DNA of 64,000 bases, taken from contig NZ_QJRJ01000074.1 of assembly GCF_003254625.1 (NCBI RefSeq), forward strand, positions 124,001 through 188,000, read 5' to 3'. Each line of letters begins with the position of its first letter. Within the stretch, counting starts at the first letter, position 1. The DNA is from Flavobacterium ginsenosidimutans (GTDB lineage Bacteria > Bacteroidota > Bacteroidia > Flavobacteriales > Flavobacteriaceae). A program made the translations under genes and the position numbers. The notes under the pieces were generated by a model that was given only the letters and a program-made list of their open reading frames with translations, ran no database searches and was not told where the DNA came from. Shown one piece after another: positions 33,764-42,105 of this stretch.

Positions 33764-35455
33764 ATGTTGCTTATGAGATTTTCCGTACTTACCCTTTTGA
33801 TTTGTAATTTTATATTTGCTCAGACGCAATATCCTAAAGATTATTTTAGACCTCCACTAGATATTCCAATGCAACTTTCCGGCAATTTTGGAGAGTTAAG
33901 ACCCAACCATTTTCATGCTGGTTTTGATTTAAAAACCAATCAAAGAGAAGGATTAAGCGTTCATGCAATTGCAGATGGTTATGTTTCAAGAATTAAAATT
34001 TCGACTTTTGGAAATGGAAAATGTATTTACATTACACATTCAAATGGATATACTTCTGTTTATGGACATTTGCAGACTCCAGTTGGGCCAATTTTAGATT
34101 ATGTAAAAGCGACGCACTATAAAGAAAAGGCATACGAAATCGAAATGTTTCCAAAACCTGGAGAACTTCCTGTTTCAAAAGGAGATATTATTGGCCTTTC
34201 AGGTAATACAGGTTCTTCAGAAGGGCCACATCTTCATTTTGAAATTAGAGATACTAAAACAGAATTTGTTATAAACCCGATTTTCTTTGGCTTTGACCAA
34301 AATATAAAAGATACAAAAAAGCCAACTTTGTCTAGTTTATACGTTTATCCTTTAGATAATGCAACCGTAAATCAGTCTAAACAGCCGTTGCTGTTAAGTA
34401 TGGCGCTTCAAAAAGACGGAACTTATTTGGCTTCTAAAGTGAAAGCAAACGGAAAAATTGGTTTCGGAATCAATGCTGTAGATACTGATGATGTTTCGTT
34501 TAATAAAAATGGTGTTTTTAATGTTACTACTTTTTTAAACGGTAATCCAAATTATAATTACCAGTTTAATACTTATTCTTTTGATGAAATGCGTTACATC
34601 AATGCTTTCATAGATTATCAGCGTTATAAAAAAACAGGACAGCGTGTACAGAAACTTTTTATGAAAACGCCTTTTGCTTTAAGCATTATTAAAACAGATT
34701 CTCTTAGAGGTATCATAAAGACTGAACCAAATTTGGCTTCTTCTTATAGAATTGAAGTTTCTGATTATTTCGGAAATCTAAATTCTGTTACCGTTCCAAT
34801 TGAATTTGATGATGCAACTCCTTTTGTAGAAGCGGAACCAATCACTTCGAAATATTTTGTAAAATACAATAGAGATACCAATTTTGAGAAAGATAATATG
34901 TCTGTTTTCTTTCCAGCTGGAACTTTCTATGAAGATTTTAATATGAATTTTGATGTTCGAAACAACAAGATTTATATTCATGATGATACAGTTCCAGTGC
35001 ATTCTAATTTTACAATTACGGTAAAAGATGATTCTTATCCTGAAAATTTACGTGATAAACTTTATATAGGAAAAGGCACTAGCTACAATGGAACTATTAG
35101 AAAAGATAATGTTTTTACTGCTAAGGCAAAAATTTTAGGGCAATATGGTTTAGTTTTAGATACAATTCCGCCTGTCATAAAAATTGCTAAACCAATTGAA
35201 GGAAAATGGATTAGCGATCAAAAGAAAATTGATTTTACAATCAGCGATTCTTTGTCTGGAATAAAATCTTATAACGGATATTTAAACGGAAGTTGGGTTT
35301 TGTTTGAATATGAAAGTAAAGCAAGAAGAATTACCCATACTTTTGATCCGCAATATTTGGCTGAAGGCGAAAACTTTTTAAAAATTGAGGTGGTTGATAA
35401 TGTAGGAAATACTACTATCTTTGAAACTCGTTTTTTTAGGAGTCAACAAAAATAA
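33764..35455 (+). CDS. M23 family metallopeptidase
   Basis: 563 residues. Signal peptide (1-19, ending FIFAQ), then an M23/LytM domain with HFHAGFDL near residue 50 (His and Asp zinc ligands) and GPHLHFEIRD near 155 (HxH); this cleaves peptidoglycan cross-links or glycyl bonds. The remaining 380 residues are beta-rich repeats of Ig-like character (DTIPPVIKIAKPIEGKWISD, SLSGIKSYNGYLNG), probably cell-envelope binding. It is 13 bases upstream of a TonB-dependent receptor on the same strand, so it is likely one operon. It may remodel the wall or degrade external peptidoglycan. Confidence 0.9.
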   Translation: MLLMRFSVLTLLICNFIFAQTQYPKDYFRPPLDIPMQLSGNFGELRPNHFHAGFDLKTNQREGLSVHAIADGYVSRIKISTFGNGKCIYITHSNGYTSVYGHLQTPVGPILDYVKATHYKEKAYEIEMFPKPGELPVSKGDIIGLSGNTGSSEGPHLHFEIRDTKTEFVINPIFFGFDQNIKDTKKPTLSSLYVYPLDNATVNQSKQPLLLSMALQKDGTYLASKVKANGKIGFGINAVDTDDVSFNKNGVFNVTTFLNGNPNYNYQFNTYSFDEMRYINAFIDYQRYKKTGQRVQKLFMKTPFALSIIKTDSLRGIIKTEPNLASSYRIEVSDYFGNLNSVTVPIEFDDATPFVEAEPITSKYFVKYNRDTNFEKDNMSVFFPAGTFYEDFNMNFDVRNNKIYIHDDTVPVHSNFTITVKDDSYPENLRDKLYIGKGTSYNGTIRKDNVFTAKAKILGQYGLVLDTIPPVIKIAKPIEGKWISDQKKIDFTISDSLSGIKSYNGYLNGSWVLFEYESKARRITHTFDPQYLAEGENFLKIEVVDNVGNTTIFETRFFRSQQK

Positions 35456-35467
35456 AACCCAAAATCT

Positions 35468-37933
35468 TTGAATTATAATAGGTTTATATTCGTTTTTCTT
35501 TTTTCGTTTTTTAGCTGTATTGTACTAGCTCAAAATGCTCGCATAAAAGGAGTGATTTTAGATGCAGAAAAACATCCTGTTCCGAGTGTGAATATTTCTT
35601 CGCAAGGAACATCAGTGCAATCAGATTTGAATGGTTTTTATGAAATTGAAGTCCCTTCAAACAAAAAAGTTTCGCTGATATTTACCCACGTTTCTTTAAA
35701 AATGATGAGTTTGACGGTTAGCTTGAAAACAAATGAAGTTTTTGTTTTTAACCCTATAATGAATAATTCACAAGAGCAAATGGGAGAAGTTTTTGTTTCT
35801 TCGGGTAATCGAAAAAGAGTTCAAGGAATTGCAACTATTGACACAGAAACGATAAAGAAAATTCCTGGTGCTAATGCCGGAATTGAAAATGTTTTGAAAA
35901 CACTTCCAGGTGTAAATTCAAATAACGAACTAAGTACACAATACATGGTTCGTGGCGGAAACTATGATGAAAATCTAGTTTATGTAAATGAAGTCGAAGT
36001 GTATCGTCCGTTTTTGATTCGTTCAGGACAGCAAGAAGGTTTGAGTTTTACCAATACAGATTTAGTTCAAAACGTTGAATTTTCTGCTGGCGGATTTCAA
36101 GCAAAATTTGGTGATAAATTATCTTCTGTTTTAGATATTACTTATAGAAAACCAACTCATTTTGGCGCTGCTTTTGAAGCAAGTTTTTTAGGAGGAAGCG
36201 CTGCGGTCGATTTGGTTTCGAAAAATAAAAAATGGTCTGCGGTAACAGGAGTCCGTTATCGAAATAATAGTCTTTTGGTAAATAGTCAAGATACTCAGAC
36301 AAATTACAAACCAACTTTTGCAGATGTTCAGACTAATGTCAATTATGATATTTCTGAAAAATGGCAAATGAGCTTTTTAGGAAATATTTCTCAAAATAAA
36401 TATTCTTATCAGCCTTTGGTTCGCCAGACTAATTTTGGGACTTTAGATCAGCCAATGGCACTTGCAGTTTATTATGACGGACAGGAAAAAGATCAATACG
36501 ATACTTATTTTGGAGCTTTAAAAACTACTTATAAAGCTTCGCCAACACTTACTTTAAAATTAATTGGTTCTTTATTTCATACCACAGAAAAAGAACATTT
36601 TGATATTTTGGCGCAATATCGTTTAGGTAATATAAATTTTGAGGATTCAGGAGATGCATCTTCAGTTGATTTTACTCGCGGAATTGGTTCTCAATTAAAT
36701 CATGCAAGAAATGATTTGGATGCTTTAATTGCTAATATCGAATTGAAAGGAACTAAAGATTGGAAAGAAAGCCAGTTAGAATTTGGTTTAAAATATACAA
36801 GAGAATCTATTCGAGATCGAGTAGTGGAGTGGGAAGTAATCGATTCTGCAGGATTTTCGATAAATCCACCTTTAGTTATCTTACCAGAAAATAATCAGCC
36901 GTATACACCTTATACAGGTCCGCTCTTGCCTTATCAAAATATACGCGCAACAAACTTTAATACGATAAATAGATTCTCTGGTTATGCCCAATGGAACAAA
37001 CAATCTGAAATTGGCTCAAGCCGAATTTGGTATCATTTAGGAGCTCGTTTTCAAGGCTGGAATGTTTCTGGAGCTTTAGAAGAAGGAAAAACACAATTTG
37101 TAGTAAGTCCGCGAGCTCAGTTTGCTATAAAACCAGATTGGGATCGTGATATGGTTTTCAGGATTTCAGGAGGATTGTACCATCAACCACCGTTTTATAG
37201 AGAATTACGAGATTTAGACGGCGTTGTAAATCCGAATGTGAAAGCACAGGAAGCAATTCATATCGTTTTAGGAAATGATTATAATTTCAAAATGTGGAAT
37301 CGCCCTTTTAAATGGGTTACGGAATTGTATTATAAATCACTTTCAGATGTCAACGTGTATTCGATCGATAATGTCCGCATTCGCTACGTTGCGAATAATA
37401 ATGCAAAAGCGTATGCGCAAGGTCTGGATTTTAGATTGAACGGCGAATTTGTACCTGGAACAGAATCTTGGGTGAGTTTTGGCTATTTGAAAACCGAGGA
37501 AAATTACGAAGACAAAAGTTATATTGCACGTCCAACAGATCAGCGTTTGAAATTTGCTATATTGTTTCAGGATTATATGCCGAACATTCCAAGTGTGAAA
37601 GTATATTTGAATTTAGTCTACAATACTGGTTTGCCAGGTGGTGCACCGGCTTACTCAGATCCATATTTATATCAAAATAGATTGAATGATTATAGAAGAG
37701 CAGATATTGGTTTTGCAAAAGTTTTTGTAGACAGCAGTACACAAAACACAAAAACGGGTTGGCTGAAAAACTTTAAAGAATTATCGCTAGGACTAGAAAT
37801 TTTTAATCTTTTCAATAATCAAAACGCGATTACTAATACTTGGGTTCGTGATGTGTATTCTAAAAATCAATATGCGATTCCAAATTATATGACTTCGAGA
37901 GTTTTTAACGTTAAGTTAAATGCGAGATTGTAA
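35468..37933 (+). CDS. TonB-dependent receptor
   Basis: 821 residues. Signal peptide (1-22, ending CIVLAQ), carboxypeptidase-regulatory-like domain (about 23-105, with ARIKGVILDAEKHPVPSVN), plug (about 120-215, with QYMVRGGNYDENLVYVNEVEVY) and a barrel ending in NVKLNARL. Unlike the receptor at 880 it has no STN domain, so it does not signal to a sigma factor. The only in-frame start after the upstream stop is TTG at 35468-35470. It follows the M23 peptidase by 13 bases. Substrate unknown; a peptidoglycan fragment or metal complex is possible. Confidence 0.9.
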   Translation: MNYNRFIFVFLFSFFSCIVLAQNARIKGVILDAEKHPVPSVNISSQGTSVQSDLNGFYEIEVPSNKKVSLIFTHVSLKMMSLTVSLKTNEVFVFNPIMNNSQEQMGEVFVSSGNRKRVQGIATIDTETIKKIPGANAGIENVLKTLPGVNSNNELSTQYMVRGGNYDENLVYVNEVEVYRPFLIRSGQQEGLSFTNTDLVQNVEFSAGGFQAKFGDKLSSVLDITYRKPTHFGAAFEASFLGGSAAVDLVSKNKKWSAVTGVRYRNNSLLVNSQDTQTNYKPTFADVQTNVNYDISEKWQMSFLGNISQNKYSYQPLVRQTNFGTLDQPMALAVYYDGQEKDQYDTYFGALKTTYKASPTLTLKLIGSLFHTTEKEHFDILAQYRLGNINFEDSGDASSVDFTRGIGSQLNHARNDLDALIANIELKGTKDWKESQLEFGLKYTRESIRDRVVEWEVIDSAGFSINPPLVILPENNQPYTPYTGPLLPYQNIRATNFNTINRFSGYAQWNKQSEIGSSRIWYHLGARFQGWNVSGALEEGKTQFVVSPRAQFAIKPDWDRDMVFRISGGLYHQPPFYRELRDLDGVVNPNVKAQEAIHIVLGNDYNFKMWNRPFKWVTELYYKSLSDVNVYSIDNVRIRYVANNNAKAYAQGLDFRLNGEFVPGTESWVSFGYLKTEENYEDKSYIARPTDQRLKFAILFQDYMPNIPSVKVYLNLVYNTGLPGGAPAYSDPYLYQNRLNDYRRADIGFAKVFVDSSTQNTKTGWLKNFKELSLGLEIFNLFNNQNAITNTWVRDVYSKNQYAIPNYMTSRVFNVKLNARL

Positions 37934-38030
37934 TTTGTTTCGTTATGAACTAATGAACTAGTAAAATTCAATAAAAACAAAAAATACAATCAAAAATAGT
38001 ATATTTGATAATCGTATATAACCATTGTAG

Positions 38031-38750
38031 ATGAAAAAGTATTTTAAATATATCGCCCTAATACTTGTCGGAACAGTAATTAGCTGCCGAGAAGAAGTTC
38101 AAAAACCAAAAGTAAGCTACGGTGCTTCAAATAAAGTAAGTATTACTAAAACAGATACGACTCAAATTGAAATCGCCGATTTGCCGATTCAGTTGGAAGG
38201 GACAAATTATTTAATTCATCCAGTTGGTGATTTAAGAGTTTATGAAAGAGGTTCTAAAGCTAGATTTGGTTCTTCGAGTGTGAATGATGTAAGCTTTACG
38301 ATTTCTAATTTAGGCGAATATGAGATTACGGGATATCTTCAGAATTTAAAATTCCAAAAAGTAGATTCAGATTCTATTCGTCCTTTGTCGGATAAACCAA
38401 TTTTGATTTTAACAGCAACTTATTTAAAACCTGTTGCAGATAAAACTCATAATAATGTGATGGTTTACACACTGACAGATTCTGACACGAACAAAGATGG
38501 CAAAATAGATACAAGTGATATTAAAACGTTGTATTTGAGCGATATTAGCGGAGAAAATTTCACAAAAGTTTCAGCCGATTTAGAAGAATTGGTAGATTGG
38601 AGTTTAATTGAGTCTAAAAACCGTCTTTATTTTAGAACGATTGAAGATACTAACCAAAATGGGCAGTTTGATAAAAGCGATGTGCTGCACTACAATTATA
38701 TAGATTTAGCTTCTAAAAAATGGGAAGTGAAGAGTTATAAACCTATCTAA
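38031..38750 (+). CDS. Lipoprotein with EF-hand/dockerin-like loops
   Basis: 239 residues. A lipoprotein signal (1-19, ending GTVISC) and two calcium-loop-like segments near the C-terminus, DTNKDGKIDTSD (about 150-161) and DTNQNGQFDKSD (about 212-223), matching the DxNxDGxxDxxD pattern of EF-hands and dockerins. The middle is beta-rich. No partner cohesin is visible. A TATATTTG element (38000-38007) lies upstream. Its stop TAA (38748-38750) falls within the first unit of the octamer array. It could be a calcium-stabilised surface protein; function unknown. Confidence 0.78.
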   Translation: MKKYFKYIALILVGTVISCREEVQKPKVSYGASNKVSITKTDTTQIEIADLPIQLEGTNYLIHPVGDLRVYERGSKARFGSSSVNDVSFTISNLGEYEITGYLQNLKFQKVDSDSIRPLSDKPILILTATYLKPVADKTHNNVMVYTLTDSDTNKDGKIDTSDIKTLYLSDISGENFTKVSADLEELVDWSLIESKNRLYFRTIEDTNQNGQFDKSDVLHYNYIDLASKKWEVKSYKPI

Positions 38751-38816
38751 GTTGCTGAGATTCTGAGACACTAAGATTCTAAGTTTTTTTAGCTACAGAT
38801 AAAGGATTTTTTTAAG

Positions 38817-38857
38817 AAAGAGGTTGTCTTGATTTATTGAGACAACCTTTCTTTTTT
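38817..38857 (+). terminator. Terminator of the 38031 lipoprotein gene
   Basis: aaagaggttgtct pairs with agacaacctttct around a ten-base loop, followed by a run of T. It lies 70 bases after the stop. Confidence 0.82.
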
Positions 38858-38903
38858 AATTATTTTTATAAAAATGCGTTTTCTGTTTTTATATCAAGTT
38901 GTC

Positions 38904-39083
38904 ATTCCGTAGGAATGTTTCATCGGTAACAAAAAAAGGTGGACGATAATTTTACGTTCCGTAGGAACGTTTGATGTGTCGGATTGTCAAAAAAAATGTC
39001 AAAATCAAACGTTCCTACGGAACGTAAAATTAACCATAACAATATTTTTTTTTTGCTACCGATGAAATGTTCCTACGGAACAT
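38904..39083. repeat. Nested palindrome with four gttccgtaggaac units
   Basis: Four short hairpin units: attccgtaggaat (38904), gttccgtaggaac (about 38956), gttcctacggaac (about 39011) and gttcctacggaac (about 39069). The outer pair extends through catcggta / taccgatg (38921-38928 and 39057-39064), and the inner pair through attttacg...tttgat (38948-38974) / atcaaa...cgtaaaat (39004-39030). The result is a symmetric, multi-hairpin structure about 180 bases long. Confidence 0.85.
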
Positions 39084-39212
39084 GATCAGATACTGGAAAG
39101 AAAACCTTTACAATCTTTGGCTAAAAAAAACTTAGAATCTTAGTGTCTCAGAATCTTAGAAACTTAGAAACTTAGAAACTTTGTGTCTTAGCATCTCAGA
39201 ACCTTAGCGCCT

Positions 39213-39914
39213 TTAAATTAATATGTCACTTTCTAAATCTGATTTTTCGATTTCGAAACCAAAATCCAAACGTTCAACTAATTCGATTACGAGTTTTTTA
39301 TACCAGTTTTCAGATTTTGGATGAATGTATATTTTTTCAATTAATTGATTGATGTCGACATTGATTTTTAATCCGTCGTTTAGTTTTATGTCACTTTTTG
39401 AAGTGTCGGTAATAATACGGACTTCGCGCTCGTATTGAAAGCTTTTTCGCTTAAATAAAAAGGGAAAGAACAAATCATCAAACGGAATATATTCTTTTTT
39501 GTAGTCGATGTAATTTACTTCACCAATATATTGGTCAAAATTATTTTCTGGCTTTAATGCTTTCTGTAATCTTCCAATAGTTGATTGAATTGCTAATCCT
39601 TCGCTATTTTGTGTGAAAATCTGCCACATCGCAAAAGATTCATATTCATTAATATGCCAGCTGCTTATAGCAACTTGTTCGCGATGTGTTTTGTAGTAAT
39701 TCAAAAAGTCCGGATTATCAATAGCAAGTTTTTTGATCTCTTCATAAGTAGGTTCGCTGAAAGTGCCTTCGTATTGATCTTCAAACTTGTCTGAACGTGA
39801 CATGAATAATTTCTTCGAAAGCAGTAAATCCAAAAATTTTGATAAATCCAGATATTTCCAGACAATGGTATCAGGGTTGTCAGGAAGTGTGATGTTTGGG
39901 TTGTTAAGATACAT
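39213..39914 (-). CDS. DUF2971 domain protein
   Basis: 233 residues, cytoplasmic. Contains the family hallmarks WKYLDLSKFLDLLLSKKLFMSRSDKFEDQYEGTF near residues 25-57, SSWHINEYESFAMWQIF and RKSFQYEREVRII. DUF2971 proteins are frequent in accessory regions and of unknown biochemical function. No toxin, restriction or defence partner is adjacent. The stop codon is the last unit of the upstream octamer array. An inverted repeat (39968-39978 with 40007-40017) lies between this gene and the ABC exporter. Confidence 0.85.
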   Translation of the reverse strand: MYLNNPNITLPDNPDTIVWKYLDLSKFLDLLLSKKLFMSRSDKFEDQYEGTFSEPTYEEIKKLAIDNPDFLNYYKTHREQVAISSWHINEYESFAMWQIFTQNSEGLAIQSTIGRLQKALKPENNFDQYIGEVNYIDYKKEYIPFDDLFFPFLFKRKSFQYEREVRIITDTSKSDIKLNDGLKINVDINQLIEKIYIHPKSENWYKKLVIELVERLDFGFEIEKSDLESDILI

Positions 39915-40042
39915 TTTTGTGAGGTTAAATGATTTATTCTTTAACTAACCTAAAGTTATAAAAATAAACACAGATTAAAGAAATTAAACTGAGTTTTAAT
40001 ATTTCCTTAATCTGTGTAAATTAATTTGGGTGGATGCGTTTC

Positions 40043-41872
40043 TTACGATTCGAAAGACTGCATTGTTACCAGTTTATTGTAAGTTCCGTTCAGTGCGATT
40101 AATTCTTCGTGCGTTCCTTGTTCAACGATTTTTCCTTTTTGCATTACAACAATGACGTCTGCTTTTTGGATTGTTGAAAGACGGTGAGCAATTACGATTG
40201 AAGTTCTGTTTTGCATCATGTTTTCAAGAGCAACTTGAACAAATTTTTCGCTTTCTGTATCCAAAGCCGATGTTGCTTCATCTAAAATCATAATCGGTGG
40301 ATTTTTCAATACGGCACGAGCAATTGATAAACGTTGTTTTTGACCTCCAGAAAGTTTGTTTCCGCTGTCTCCAATATTAGTATAGATTCCTTGCGGAAGA
40401 TCTTTTACAAACTCATAAGCATTAGCAATTTTAAGCGCTTCGATAATTTCGTCATCAGTAGCGTCTAATTTTCCTAAAGCGATGTTTGCTTTAATCGTGT
40501 CATTAAATAAAATGCTGTCTTGCGTTACCAATCCCATCAAACTACGAAGCGATTGCAGATTCATGTCTTTAATGTTGATTCCGTCAATCGAAATAGAACC
40601 GTCATTAACATCGTAAAAACGAGTTAATAAATTGGCAATTGTACTTTTTCCGCTTCCAGATTGTCCAACAAGTGCAACAGTTTGTCCTTTTTTAATTTGA
40701 AGAGAAAAATCTTTAAGAACAGTTTCTTCTTCATATTTAAAGTTTACATTTTGAACGCTGATATTGTGATCAAAAGTTGTTTTCTCAATTGCATTTTCTT
40801 TAGAAACAATAGTGTTTTCTTGTTCCAAAATTTCAAGAACACGTTCTGCAGCAGCATTTCCTCTTTTTACTCCGTAAGAAGCTTTAGAAATGGCTTTTGC
40901 AGGAGTTAGAATGTTGTATGCTAATCCCATGTAAGCAATAAACGCTGCGCCTTGTAAAGTTTTATCAATCAAAACCATTTGACCTCCGTACCAAAGCAAA
41001 ATAGCAATTACAGTAATTCCCATAAATTCGCTGGCAGGAGAAGCTAAATTTTGGCGGTTTCCAATACTATTTGATAAAGTAAAAAAGCGTTCTGTAGAGT
41101 TTCTAAAAACAGTATTAAAATAGTTTTCAGAATTATATCCTTTTACAACTTTTAAACCTCCAATTGTTTCTTCAATTGTAGATAGAAATCTTCCTTGCTC
41201 TTCTTGAGCTTTAGTTGATTGTTTTTTAAGCTGTTTTCCAATCAATGAAATGATATATCCAGAAACTGGAATAAAAATGAAAACAAACAAAGTCAACTTA
41301 GCACTGATGATAAGCATAGTGGTTATCGTAAAAATAATTGTTAAAGGCTCTTTTACAATAAGCTCTAAGATGGCTAAAAATGAGTTTTGAACCTCGTTTA
41401 CGTCAGCAGAAATTCTTGAAATCACATCTCCTTTTCTTTTTTCAGAATAAAAAGCCAAAGGAAGCTCTAGCGTTTTTTTATACAAGGCATTTCGCATATC
41501 TTTTAAAACACCATTTCTCAAGAAATTGATAAAAAACATTGCCAAATAATCGGCTAAGTTTTTTAGTAAGAAAATAGAAATGATGATGGTTACCATTACA
41601 GATAAAACATAACCCGGTTCATGGTTTTGCTGCGCAGTTGTAATATAATAGGCTAAATAGTCTTCGGCGTATTCTTTAATTTTAAAAATACCTTGGTAAA
41701 CTGGCTCTATTTCTACTTTTTTTCCTTTTTCAAATAATACCTGAAGCATTGGTATTAAGGCAACAAACGAAAGTGTGCTGAAAAGCGCATACAAAATATT
41801 AAAAAAGATATTTAAGAATGCGTATTTTTTATACGGATATATAAAAGGAACTATTTTTTTGAAATTACTCAT
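40043..41872 (-). CDS. ABC transporter, MsbA-like half-exporter
   Basis: 609 residues. Six membrane helices in an ABC type 1 exporter domain (about 1-320), then an ATPase domain: Walker A VGQSGSGKST, Q-loop QDSILFND, signature LSGGQKQRLS, Walker B MILDEATSALD and H-loop IVIAHRLSTI. It works as a homodimer that flips lipid or exports drugs. The gene lies upstream of a phosphosugar mutase and a GT2 transferase, so a lipid-linked sugar is a possible substrate. A TTG-N18-TAATTTTG promoter (41955-41983) is on the same strand. Confidence 0.92.
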   Translation of the reverse strand: MSNFKKIVPFIYPYKKYAFLNIFFNILYALFSTLSFVALIPMLQVLFEKGKKVEIEPVYQGIFKIKEYAEDYLAYYITTAQQNHEPGYVLSVMVTIIISIFLLKNLADYLAMFFINFLRNGVLKDMRNALYKKTLELPLAFYSEKRKGDVISRISADVNEVQNSFLAILELIVKEPLTIIFTITTMLIISAKLTLFVFIFIPVSGYIISLIGKQLKKQSTKAQEEQGRFLSTIEETIGGLKVVKGYNSENYFNTVFRNSTERFFTLSNSIGNRQNLASPASEFMGITVIAILLWYGGQMVLIDKTLQGAAFIAYMGLAYNILTPAKAISKASYGVKRGNAAAERVLEILEQENTIVSKENAIEKTTFDHNISVQNVNFKYEEETVLKDFSLQIKKGQTVALVGQSGSGKSTIANLLTRFYDVNDGSISIDGINIKDMNLQSLRSLMGLVTQDSILFNDTIKANIALGKLDATDDEIIEALKIANAYEFVKDLPQGIYTNIGDSGNKLSGGQKQRLSIARAVLKNPPIMILDEATSALDTESEKFVQVALENMMQNRTSIVIAHRLSTIQKADVIVVMQKGKIVEQGTHEELIALNGTYNKLVTMQSFES

Positions 41873-41954
41873 TTATTTTTTTGATATTATTTTCTTTTAA
41901 TGCGATGGCGTTTCTCGGTATTGAAATTATTTTGAGCACGCAATTTTTACTGCA

Positions 41955-41983
41955 CAAAATTAATCCAATTGAGGTGTTTTCAA
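41955..41983 (-). promoter_or_regulatory. Promoter of the MsbA-like exporter gene
   Basis: Minus-strand TTG (41981-41983), 18-base spacer, TAATTTTG (41955-41962). It implies a leader of about 75 bases. Confidence 0.6.
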
Positions 41984-42105
41984 TTTCTTTTTAGTTTTTT
42001 TTATAAAAAAAACTCTGATTTACTTTCAAGATTGTAAATCAGAGTTCAAAGATATCGAACTTGCTAATTTTGCGTACAATCTGCAAAATTGCATATATTC
42101 AGATT

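Larger units (their letters stand above)
38747..39215. repeat. Octamer-array palindrome between two stop codons
   Basis: Left arm ctaag/ctgag units at 38747, 38755, 38763, 38771 and 38779. Right arm cttag/ctcag units at 39131, 39139, 39147, 39155, 39163, 39171, 39179 (ctttg), 39187, 39195, 39203 and 39211, every 8 bases. The first unit carries the stop TAA of the lipoprotein gene (38748-38750), and the last carries the stop of the convergent DUF2971 gene (39213-39215). The inner four units of the arms match even in the variable bases. Inside are a terminator (38817-38857) and the nested palindrome at 38904-39083. It fills the 462-base intergenic gap. Confidence 0.9.

Noticed and set aside
20495..39215. 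Octamer arrays considered as CRISPR
   Set aside because: The period is 8 bases with 3-base variable parts, far too short for repeats and spacers, and there is no cas gene in the window.
39213..39914. DUF2971 gene as part of a defence system
   Set aside because: The neighbours are housekeeping genes and repeats; nothing like restriction, toxin or signalling effectors is adjacent.
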